Below are positions 36,301 to 44,756 of a stretch of 64,000 nucleotides of DNA, piece after piece. This stretch comes from Plasmodium brasilianum (Eukaryota > Apicomplexa > Aconoidasida > Haemosporida > Plasmodiidae). The stretch's first letter is position 1. Every line of letters begins with the position of its first letter. The stretch is from the NCBI RefSeq assembly GCF_023973825.1, contig NC_090116.1:310001-374000 (forward strand), read 5' to 3'. The position numbers were made by a program, and so were the translations under genes. The notes beneath the pieces were generated by a model that did not search any database, was not told where the DNA came from, and saw nothing but the letters and a program-made list of their open reading frames with translations.

Positions 36301-39300
36301 ATATTTGTCCTTCTCTTTGTATTTTTCCTTCTCTCTGTATTTTTCATTATCTTTGAATTTTTCATTATCTTTGCATTTGTCCATATCTTTGTATTTCTCT
36401 TTCTCCTCCTCTCTTTCTTCTTCTTCCTCCTCTTCTAACTCTTCTTCATCGATATACTCATTCGTATATTTCTTTTCTTTTCCATTTTTTCTATCTGAGG
36501 CTGTCTCGATTTCTTGCTTTTCGTCTTCTCCATTCTCTTTCTCATCTTTTCCATTCTTGCCACCTTTTAACTCAGAATTATTTCCTATTAATACCCACGA
36601 CCTTTTCTTTTTATTTTTTTTTTCCTCATTACTGTTATTCTTAATTTCTTCAATGTTATCCTTTGATGACACCAAGCCTTTACTTCCTTTTGTTAATGTA
36701 TATAAACTTTTAGCATCTTTTTTGCCTTCTTCCTTCTTTTTATCATCGTCTAAACCTTCCTTCCATTCTTCAATCTCTGACAGGATTCTATAACTTGTTT
36801 TATTTCCTTCATTATTTTTGTCATTTTCATTTTTATCATTGTCATTCCTTTCACTGTCGTTCCTTTCACTGTCTGAATCTCCATCTCCTTCTTTCTCTTT
36901 ATTTTCTGATAGGATTCTATAACTTGTTTTATTTCCTTCATTATTTTTTTCATTTTCATTCTTATCATTGTCATTCCTTTCACTATCATTCTTTTCACTG
37001 TCTGAATCTCCATCTCCTTCTTTCTCTTTATTTTCCGATAGGATTCTATAACTTGTTTTATTTCCTTCATTATTTTTTTCATTTTCATTCTTATCATTGT
37101 CATTCTTATCATTGTCGTTCCTTTCACTGTCTGAATCTCCATCTCCTTCTTTCTCTTTATTTTCTGATAGGATTCTATAACTTGTTTTATTTCCTTCATT
37201 ATTTTTTTCATTTTCATTCTTATCATTGTCATTCCTTTCACTATCATTCTTTTCACTGTCTGAATCTCCATCTCCTTCTTTCTCTTTATTTTCCGATAGG
37301 ATTCTATAACTTGTTTTATTTCCTTCATTATTTTTTTCATTTTCATTCTTATCATTGTCATTCCTTTCACTGTCATTCTTTTCACTGTCTGAATCTCCAT
37401 CTCCTTCTTTCTCTTTATTTTCTGATAGCATTCTATAACTTGTTTTATTTCCTTCATTATTTTTTTCATTTTCATTTTTATCATTGTCATTCCTTTCACT
37501 GTCATTCTTTTCACTGTCTGAATCTCCATCTCCTTCTTTCTCTTTATTTTCTGATAGGATTCTATAACTTGTTTTATTTCCTTCATTATTTTTTTCATTT
37601 TCATTCTTATCATTGTCATTCTTATCATTGTCGTTCCTTTCACTGTCTGAATCTCCATCTCCTTCTTTCTCTTTATTTTCCGATAGGATTCTATAACTTG
37701 TTTTATTTCCTTCATTATTTTTTTCATTTTCATTCTTATCATTGTCATTCTTATCATTGTCGTTCCTTTCACTGTCTGAATCTCCATCTCCTTCTTTCTC
37801 TTTATTTTCTGATAGGATTCTATAACTTGTTTTATTTCCTTCATTATTTTTTTCATTTTCATTCTTATCATTGTCATTCCTTTCACTGTCATTCTTTTCA
37901 CTGTCTGAATCTCCATCTCCTTCTTTCTCTTTATTTTCCGATAGGATTCTATAACTTGTTTTATTTCCTTCATTATTTTTTTCATTTTCATTCTTATCAT
38001 TGTCATTCCTTTCACTGTCATTCTTTTCACTGTCTGAATCTCCATCTCCTTCTTTCTCTTTATTTTCTGATAGCATTCTATAACTTGTTTTATTTCCTTC
38101 ATTATTTTTTTCATTTTCATTTTTATCATTGTCATTCCTTTCACTGTCATTCTTTTCACTGTCTGAATCTCCATCTCCTTCTTTCTCTTTATTTTCTGAT
38201 AGGATTCTATAACTTGTTTTATTTCCTTCATTATTTTTTTCATTTTCATTCTTATCATTGTCATTCTTATCATTGTCGTTCCTTTCACTGTCTGAATCTC
38301 CATCTCCTTCTTTCTCTTTATTTTCCGATAGGATTCTATAACTTGTTTTATTTCCTTCATTATTTTTTTCATTTTCATTCTTATCATTGTCATTATTATC
38401 ATTGTCGTTCCTTTCACTGTCTGAATCTCCATCTCCTTCTTTCTCTTTATTTTCTGATAGGATTCTATAACTTGTTTTATTTCCTTCATTATTTTTGTCA
38501 TTTTCATTTTTATCATTGTCATTCTTAGCATTGTCGTTCCTTTCACTGTCTGAATCTCCATCTCCATGTTCTCTCTCTTCTTCCTCTGATAAAATCCTAT
38601 AATTTGTCTTATTTACTACATTTGCATTTTTCCCTTCGTCATCTTGTTCACTGTTTGAATAATGTGTTCCTTCTCCATTCTCTAATAACAACCTACACCT
38701 CCATGGTTTTGTATCCCTTGGGGGGCCACTTCCATTTAGTTGATTTTCTCTCTCTCGCTCATTAGAATTATCATCGTGTTTTTTATCATCGTCACTATCT
38801 GAACTTTTATCGGTGTTTTCTTTATCTTCTGATAAGATCCTGCATTTCTTTTTATCTTTCTTATCTTTCTTATCTTCCTTATCTTTATGACCTAATGGCA
38901 GATACCTTGTTTTACCTGAAGTTTCTTTTACAAATTTAATATCAATTGTATAACCATCATCACTATCGCTGCTTTCATCTTTATTACTTACTAAATTGTA
39001 GTTAGATGATAATATTCTCCTCACCTTTTTCGACAGTATTGCCATTCCCCCTTGACAGAATTTATGATTTTGATAATTCGTGTTTTGCGTTTTCTGTCCA
39101 TTATTACCATCGTGTGGTACTTCTTTAACCAATTTGATAATAATGTTAGTTTCATTTTTTACGTCATTCAAATGAACATACATTTTTTCCTTTTTTTTAA
39201 GATCATCGGAAGAATATGTATTGGTTACACTTGTAGTCAGCCAGTTATCTGCATTGGAGTATAAATCTTTTTTATGTATAGATGAACCTTCTGAATGTGC

Positions 39301-40251
39301 TTTTACATGTCTCTCTTTAGATGCTATTTTGACATATTCATCATTATGCATATATGGGGTAGATGCCACTTCTATAATATTATGTTCATAATTAAGTGAA
39401 GGAAAAAGGTTTTTATAAATAGATTCATTATCCATATTTATAAATACTTTTGGAAAAAATTTATGAGCAAGATAAGCCAAAATTTTATAAATTCTTCTTT
39501 TCCAACTAAAAGGTTGAATACTATTTGTATGTTCATTCTTTTGAAAAAACAAATTTTCTTCAAATTCGCTCGTTCGATTATTGGAGTGGTCAGAATGGAC
39601 AGAGTAGTTAGAATGGTCAGATTGATCAGAAGTGTTTATTAAAATATGAATCAGTTGTACTGTTCTACTGAACATAGTATTAGAAAAATGTTTCACTCTA
39701 TTTAGAATTGTGCTAACAATATGAAACAGCCAAAATTCTTCCTTCTCATTCGTATAATATATATCATTATTATACCCATAGAAAAATGAATTGTCCTTTT
39801 TTTCAGTAAAAAGTAAAAATCCAGATGCTTTGACATTATCTTGTTTTTCAATCGGCATATATATTATTTTTTTATGAGGTACTATATGGTGTCCATTATT
39901 TGTGTATACTTTTTTATTGCCTTTTTTTCCATCATCAGCTGAAATGTGTGGTACATAAAAGGGACAGTTTTCATGAATATTTGTTATATTCGCAAAATTC
40001 GTAAAATTCGTCATATTCGCTATATTTGTAAAATTTTTTGAAGCAGCCAGGTTTTTATTTTCTTTATTACTACATACAGTAGTATGGGTGTTAGTTAAAG
40101 TAGTAGACTCCGTTCGACGGTTATCATCATAATTATGTTTTGTTATATGCCTTTTTTTTATAGAAGAATATTCCATATACTTTGCTACGAGAACGAAAAG
40201 AGAAAGAAGAATTATTCTCTTCAGCGACGTATTTCCTACAGCTTCTTTCAT
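33394..40251 (-). CDS. LISP2: Liver-specific protein 2 (LISP2, sequestrin), 6-cys-related secreted protein with repeat array
   Basis: A single exon of 2285 residues. I place the start at the ATG at 40251, before a signal peptide (RIILLSLFVLVAKYM); the frame stays open upstream only through an A-rich repeat. Layout: N-terminal unique region with a low-complexity centre, about residues 1-550; fourteen 43-residue repeats at 36787-38596; an acidic Glu/Lys tract near 36240-36430; a modified 6-cysteine domain at about 35100-36220, with Cys in GCSFQIN, NDCIVHASDE, FQCGPPY, FNCFEY and SCSCNYY; a tryptophan-rich repeat at 34500-34770; and a highly charged Lys/Glu/Trp C-terminus. LISP2 is known from rodent and human parasites as a liver-stage protein found in the parasitophorous vacuole and exported into the hepatocyte. 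Identification rests on the 6-cys domain position, the long repeat region and location beside PRPF8. Confidence 0.9.
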   Translation of the reverse strand: MKEAVGNTSLKRIILLSLFVLVAKYMEYSSIKKRHITKHNYDDNRRTESTTLTNTHTTVCSNKENKNLAASKNFTNIANMTNFTNFANITNIHENCPFYVPHISADDGKKGNKKVYTNNGHHIVPHKKIIYMPIEKQDNVKASGFLLFTEKKDNSFFYGYNNDIYYTNEKEEFWLFHIVSTILNRVKHFSNTMFSRTVQLIHILINTSDQSDHSNYSVHSDHSNNRTSEFEENLFFQKNEHTNSIQPFSWKRRIYKILAYLAHKFFPKVFINMDNESIYKNLFPSLNYEHNIIEVASTPYMHNDEYVKIASKERHVKAHSEGSSIHKKDLYSNADNWLTTSVTNTYSSDDLKKKEKMYVHLNDVKNETNIIIKLVKEVPHDGNNGQKTQNTNYQNHKFCQGGMAILSKKVRRILSSNYNLVSNKDESSDSDDGYTIDIKFVKETSGKTRYLPLGHKDKEDKKDKKDKKKCRILSEDKENTDKSSDSDDDKKHDDNSNERERENQLNGSGPPRDTKPWRCRLLLENGEGTHYSNSEQDDEGKNANVVNKTNYRILSEEEEREHGDGDSDSERNDNAKNDNDKNENDKNNEGNKTSYRILSENKEKEGDGDSDSERNDNDNNDNDKNENEKNNEGNKTSYRILSENKEKEGDGDSDSERNDNDKNDNDKNENEKNNEGNKTSYRILSENKEKEGDGDSDSEKNDSERNDNDKNENEKNNEGNKTSYRMLSENKEKEGDGDSDSEKNDSERNDNDKNENEKNNEGNKTSYRILSENKEKEGDGDSDSEKNDSERNDNDKNENEKNNEGNKTSYRILSENKEKEGDGDSDSERNDNDKNDNDKNENEKNNEGNKTSYRILSENKEKEGDGDSDSERNDNDKNDNDKNENEKNNEGNKTSYRILSENKEKEGDGDSDSEKNDSERNDNDKNENEKNNEGNKTSYRMLSENKEKEGDGDSDSEKNDSERNDNDKNENEKNNEGNKTSYRILSENKEKEGDGDSDSEKNDSERNDNDKNENEKNNEGNKTSYRILSENKEKEGDGDSDSERNDNDKNDNDKNENEKNNEGNKTSYRILSENKEKEGDGDSDSEKNDSERNDNDKNENEKNNEGNKTSYRILSENKEKEGDGDSDSERNDSERNDNDKNENDKNNEGNKTSYRILSEIEEWKEGLDDDKKKEEGKKDAKSLYTLTKGSKGLVSSKDNIEEIKNNSNEEKKNKKKRSWVLIGNNSELKGGKNGKDEKENGEDEKQEIETASDRKNGKEKKYTNEYIDEEELEEEEEEEREEEKEKYKDMDKCKDNEKFKDNEKYREKEKYKEKDKYNEEEEEEEEEEYDDEEDGDVKEMRKKEIYKCNYYTCDILETVASVNVKSDGDKYDAFSLGNRHPERRLDERINRSDDPDRCLTYNCLFNERESLFRKGNYYFINPGPYNIIKMKQNKGMFYSKSSYDYMNCYSSSFNEKSTLADTADDSKKRLKQIEEIIPGCLTGFKSDDGYQKLLTPMFVQNDIFLHCAFKNDASSEVNDKHESFPIKIYLKKNLDKTKGCSFQINEGSNKAYKEYALRESFLSNKIILNDINTGNDCIVHASDEIVGFQCGPPYRFQRKDNIILEDYSVTTNTREKYMIREERNEDFGFFKTEPFNCFEYVNDNEPAEDVVPGSIVFPTSSILKGQIHTNHTRYIKLSKQSENKIVSCSCNYYSANKLLYIGRIIIKVQKSNSVHLNSPIGLTKDMRNFSAERKKKFNYDSKLDTEQFYNNGHNFFNNYYIRGSTLSDTGRDMNSMTHQGERSKLEVLSQLNRIMDKMRVGNFYKKKKSISGHYDHDDEYDHSDSELDGDDYGKWDSQWGIHWDSQWYKPSDSQWYKPSDSQWDRLWDNQWYRPSGRQWYRPLDRLWYRPSDSQWDRYSDRQWDENWGNQWDNHGGIDVRSDLLMDYDENTENEHVSSKYKSLKNAMDIQDSILQAGKSQNIALINRSKNVKVVLPKYEEKYNKYYEEMIHPKFISLIYEEKPNVNEQINKSLKLFKEYYPPMLGETTSEEDVEEERGDVDTLDKGKKYTEYKKWRDEEKLKWGSDGENILKAKKEKKWWDERKKKWMTDDEMKLMTGAEKKWWDQKKKNWDTDEDKEWETDEEKEWVTDDEQEEEAFHKRNDVSYAEVTGEEVNKMGKGKYKKKKKKKEEEKSEEGGKKRWGGMNGEHKYGKKDEANDQINKEEIVEKQREVGDEEKAAEGEEIGSKQKSEKKRKRGKKKRMTKKQKREWVKEDKTNKWNNEKMKEEKRDEWKNENMKEEKTNE
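34500..34770 (-). repeat. Tryptophan-rich coding repeat in LISP2
   Basis: Roughly ten imperfect 8- to 9-residue units of the form SQWYKPSD, RQWYRPLD or SQWDRxSD sit about residues 1830-1915, after the 6-cys domain. Trp is rare in AT-rich Plasmodium coding DNA, so the cluster stands out. Confidence 0.85.
36787..38596 (-). repeat. 129-bp (43-residue) tandem repeat array in LISP2, 14 copies
   Basis: Fourteen tandem units each encode R(I/M)LSE, a GDGDSDSE core, Asn/Asp/Lys stretches and NNEGNKTSY. Two unit types occur, SERNDNDKND and SEKNDSERND. Units 3-7 and units 8-12 (counting from the N-terminus) have the same type order, the same Met variant in the third position and the same silent markers, so a 645-bp block has been duplicated (about 37692-38336 and 37047-37691). 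Units at both ends are the most diverged. Confidence 0.95.
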
Positions 40252-41043
40252 GTTTTGTAAGCATATATCGAGAAAAAAAAAAATAATAATAAAGCAAAAT
40301 AGAATAAAATAAAACGAAACACAATAATATAAAGCAAAATAGAATAAAACGAAATAGGATAAAATAGAATAAAATAAAACGAAATAGGATAAAATAGAAT
40401 AAAATAAAACGAAACACAATAATATAAAGCAAAATAGAATAAAACGAAACTGAATAAAATAAACCAGAATAGAATAAAATAAAACGAAACAGAATAAAAT
40501 AAACCAAAATAGAACAAAATAAAATGAAATAGAATAAAATAAGAATATATTCCTTAATAAAAATAATTTCCTTTTTGTTATATTTATAATGATTTTTTTT
40601 TTTTTTTTTTTATATCTTTGTCGATTAATTATAAATGAAATGTTTTAATAATTTTGTTAACATTCTTTCTTTTGCGACACAATAAATAAGCATACATACA
40701 TCCGCACATCGGTGAGTGGTTGTGTACATATAAATATATAAAACCATATGAACATTCATACATGCTCGCAACCTCTTTTAATGCAAACTTCGATATTTGG
40801 CCACTTCGACCATGTCAGAGGAAGAAATAAAGACCTTAGTAGATAAACCCCAACAATGATACTACATTATGATATGTAGATTTTTGCACACATGCATATG
40901 TACACACAAATGTACATATCCGCTCGTGTGTATACATGAATCTATGATCAGAGAGACGCCTTAAAACACAAGGAAATTGGATAAACGTAACTGGAGCCAC
41001 TTAAAATTTTTTGCAATATTAATTTATTTCTTGCACATGCAGA
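40252..41043. other. Upstream region of LISP2 with AATAAAAC-type array
   Basis: This is the expected LISP2 promoter and 5' UTR. An array of aataaaa/cgaaac/agaataa units fills 40275-40540 and a T run lies at 40591-40610. Open frames through the array encode only Phe, Leu, Ile, Tyr and Ser and are not genes. Confidence 0.6.
40275..40540. repeat. A-rich imperfect repeat upstream of LISP2
   Basis: About 265 bp of imperfect 15- to 30-bp units combining agaataaaataaa with acgaaac or gcaaaat lie just upstream of the LISP2 start codon. Non-coding. Confidence 0.8.
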
Positions 41044-43340
41044 TTAATGAAATATCAACTGTGAGATCAACTGTGTAAGTTTTGGAGCGACATTGATGTG
41101 GACGATCTCTTTCTTTGTGGTTACTACAACTCTTATATGTATTCCGAAAGGAAAATGTCTATTATTAAAGTAAATGAAACTACTATACGAGTTTATCGAA
41201 CCATTTTTCCAAAATAGTTCAGCACATACACTATGAGGATTGAACAGGAAGACGCCATATAAGGGGTAATTATTATTTAAAATTGTCAAGTAAATATTAT
41301 ATTGATATGAACGCACATATACGACACCCACGCCAAAAAAAAAAAAAAAAAAGAAACATATTGCACCATTTAGAAGTACTTAACTAAGATAATTTCTATT
41401 ATAATCTAATTTTTCTTAAACTTATTTTGCACCCACCCCCTCCAATGAACTTACATTTTTGATAGATACACTTTTGTTCCCTCTTCATTTGGTTTATCTT
41501 TGTTTTATTATTTTGCTATATTGTTTTGCAATATTATTTTGCAATATTATTTTGCTATATTATTTTGCTATATTATTTTGCTATATTGTTTTACAATATT
41601 ATTTTGCTATATTACTTTACTATATTATTTTGCTATATTATTTTACTATATTATTTTGTACTATTACTTTATTTTATCATTATATTCTATTATTTTATTT
41701 TTTTTGGTGTATTTTTCTTCTTCCTTTTTCATCAATTATAGTATTCTCATACATGTTCGATATGTGAGTAAGTGTAAAATATATTATCACTGGGTGATGA
41801 ATAATTCAAAAGTTATATGTTAAGGCATCTTCACGATAAATCAAAATTGAGCAATCAAAATTTTTTAAATTCATGTGGTTAATTTTTATGAGCTACTTAT
41901 TTTGACCTCATCTTTTGTCTTCAATATATAATGTTTTGTCCGTGATATTATGTTTGCAAAAATATGAGAACAGTCTGATATTAGAAGTTTAAAAAAAAAA
42001 AAAAAAAAAAAAAAGGGCCACTATACATTCAAAATATGGATGTTAAAGGAAAAAAAAGGAAAACGGGTTAATTTTTTGTTAAATGGGCGTACTTATATCT
42101 TAAACATTCAGAATTTTCTCTATTTTGTACTTGCCTTTTATTTTATTTTATTTATTTATTTTATTTGTACATTCGCTCGTTTGTTTGTTTATTTTTTTTA
42201 TTTATCGTTCCAAACTGTGCATTATCGTTTGACTGTGATATATAAAATAAAATGTTCGGCAAAATACAAAAAAATATATATAATCTTTTCAATTATATTT
42301 TTGATGTGCTATACATATGGAATAAAAGAAAAAAAACAAAAAAAATACTAAAAAAAGTTTTATCTTAAAAAGGGGCAATTGAAAAACTCACAAAAAGTCA
42401 GGGGAATGTGTTACCAAAATGTTGTTTTCAAAAAAGGATATATATTATAGGAAAAGTGCAAATACATCTCTTGGCAAATTATTTTATTTTTTTGGAAAAA
42501 TATATTTGTATTTATAGCTTTGTAATATATGTGTACAAATACAAGTATATATATGCGTAAACGTTAACCCGCAATGGTTAAATTAAAATATTCATTTATT
42601 AAGTGAATACAACATAAGTGTGGAAGAAAAGAAGGGTCATCAAAAAGATATGTTTTTAAGGATTTAAAAATTATTGTATCGCCTACGTGGTAACATAACG
42701 TATGATAGCTTACATGCTTATATGTTCTAGCTACGAATGTGTGCATAAGGTGAACGTTTTATATAGGCATATATATTTTTCCTTTTTTAAAAAAGTAATA
42801 AGCACTGTATGGGCAAATTTTTGAGCTTTATACAACTGTGATATAAGTACCCACATTTTAATAATCATATGTATGGATATTGATCTCTCTGCTGGATAAT
42901 TTATTTTTTATTTTTTTTACTTATATATAACGATTTGTTAAAATTGCTTCATTGTAGCTTTTTTCAATACACTATAAGAAAAAAAAAAAAAAAAAAAAAG
43001 GGAACAAATCATTACACATATAATTTTTTTATTATATACTCTATTGTGTCCTGTAGTAACTCCTAATTATAGCACACCTAAATATTTGCAAGTTGCTATT
43101 TAAAGGGGAACTCAAATGTACACATACATATACATATGTATTATATTAATTTATGTGTATATGTAAGTTTAGATCCACTATTATAAACAAACTTCGGAAC
43201 GCGAAATAGTCCAATTCATATGTATGCCTTTTGTGATATGGGGGGACATATCTAGTCTGTTGCAAAAATTAAAACGTTACCTTGTGCTTTCTAATGTACA
43301 ACTTAAAAGCAAATAGTCACGTTGAATATATCTATCTATC

Positions 43341-43380
<40 letters not shown>

Positions 43381-43926
43381 TAGAAGTGCATAAAATTAAG
43401 CTCTAAGTTGTTACTTAAACTATCCATAACGCATATGTAACTATTTCCGTTTGTTTTAGCCTTGCCATTTTTCTAGCAGTTCTTAAGCAATATCTTAATC
43501 CCCATTCCTATTTTGTCATTTATAGTAATTTCCATTTTAGTTACAAAAATAAAAGGAAATTAATTTTTTCGGGGATGGTTTAACGCATATTTTGACACTT
43601 GTTTGTTGTACTACATCGTGTCGTTTCCTTTTTTTTTTAACCTATTCACTTATTTTTTGCATTATTTTATTCATTTCACTACTATGCTACTATTTTTTAG
43701 TTCCATAGTTTCCGTAAAAATGGAATCAAATATCACATTCAACGGAGGAATGTGTTTTAATAAATACAATTGCACAGTAATAATAAATACTATGGATGCA
43801 TTTTTTTTTTTTTTTATTATATGTTATATAAATATGTAGAATACCGTTTATGGTAAAAATAAAAAATTCATACCTCCTTTTTACTCTTATTGGAGTTACA
43901 CTATTATTTTGTGCCTTAATATGCAT
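41044..43926 (-). CDS. Candidate multi-exon gene between LISP2 and PRPF8, product unknown
   Basis: Coding-like islands on the minus strand join in phase: 43874-43926 (MHIKAQNNSVTPIRVKR), a short exon from 43789 (SIYYYCAI), an exon from 43256 after the acceptor tttttgcaacag (TRYVPPYHKRHTYELDYFAF), an exon starting about 42727 (HVGDTIIFKSLKTYL, then FLPHLCCIHLINEYF) and a last exon ending at 41044 (NYPLYGVFLFNPHS, then HIRVVVTTKKEIVHINVAP). The last exon as modelled crosses an 18-base T run at 41335-41352, which would encode poly-Phe, so its 5' boundary is doubtful. The tail is rich in beta-strand-like stretches and hydrophobic residues. I do not recognise the family. If real it shares the gap with the PRPF8 promoter. 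Confidence 0.4.
41510..41690. repeat. 15-bp AT-rich minisatellite (attattttgctatat)
   Basis: About eleven imperfect copies of a 15- to 16-bp unit. It lies in the last intron of the candidate minus-strand gene or, if that gene is false, in intergenic DNA. Confidence 0.85.
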
Positions 43927-43958
43927 TAAGTAGGTATATATAAATAAATAAAAAATAA

Positions 43959-44020
<62 letters not shown>

Positions 44021-44756
44021 GTACATACGAGAAAAGATAAGGCGACATTTTTAAAACTTCTTGTAAATGCTTATTTATTACTGCTCTTTAAAATGCAAAT
44101 AGGGAAACGTTAATAAACTACTAATCACATGTTTGTACAAATATATATTAAGAGCCAAGGCAATGTTTTATATTTTTTTCTTTCTTTAGTCCTTTCTCTT
44201 CTTACTCTTTACTTATGCACGTTTTTCATTTTTTTCAATAAATGCAACATATAAAAACATTAAAACTTTTTCGTACGTTGCTGAGAATGAACTAATTTAA
44301 AGATTATTTTTTTTATTTCATTTTTTCATCATACTTTCATGAAATTAAAGCAAAATATATTTGTGTTCAATTTTTTTTTTTTTTTTTTTTTTATTCTTTT
44401 TAAAAAAAGGAATATATTATATCCTTTATGTTACATCATCATGTATAACCATATAATATATTTCACAAATGATATAAAAACGTTTAAAAAAAATTTAAAA
44501 CTATATTCTTCTTTCAAATTTTTTGTCATATAAAGATAGTACCTTTTTTAAAGAGTTATAAGAGTTTTGGGAAAGATATTATACCGAATAAGAATCATAC
44601 GCATATTATATATATGTATATATATATGTACGTATTTGTATATGTATATACATTTATGTGTATATATATGTATATATATATATAAGTACATATGTATTAT
44701 GTATACATATATATATGTACGTGTAAGCGGTTGCACTACCTTTTCGCCATTTTAAA
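43927..44756. promoter_or_regulatory. Upstream region of PRPF8
   Basis: This gap contains the start-proximal flank of PRPF8 and probably the promoter of the candidate divergent gene. It carries a TA microsatellite of about 60 bp (43960-44019), a T run at 44370-44391 and TA/GTA-rich DNA at 44600-44725. No specific motif can be named. Confidence 0.4.

Noticed and set aside
36750..38567. Very long alternative open frames across the LISP2 array (577 codons on the plus strand, 605 on the minus strand)
   Set aside because: They are produced by a 129-bp unit (a multiple of three) lacking stops in several frames. Composition is monotonous His/Phe/Leu or Lys/Met/Ile and there is no start context or conservation.
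40252..40419. Extending LISP2 upstream to 40419
   Set aside because: The added residues are Phe/Leu/Tyr runs from an A-rich repeat. The ATG at 40251 sits directly before a normal signal peptide.
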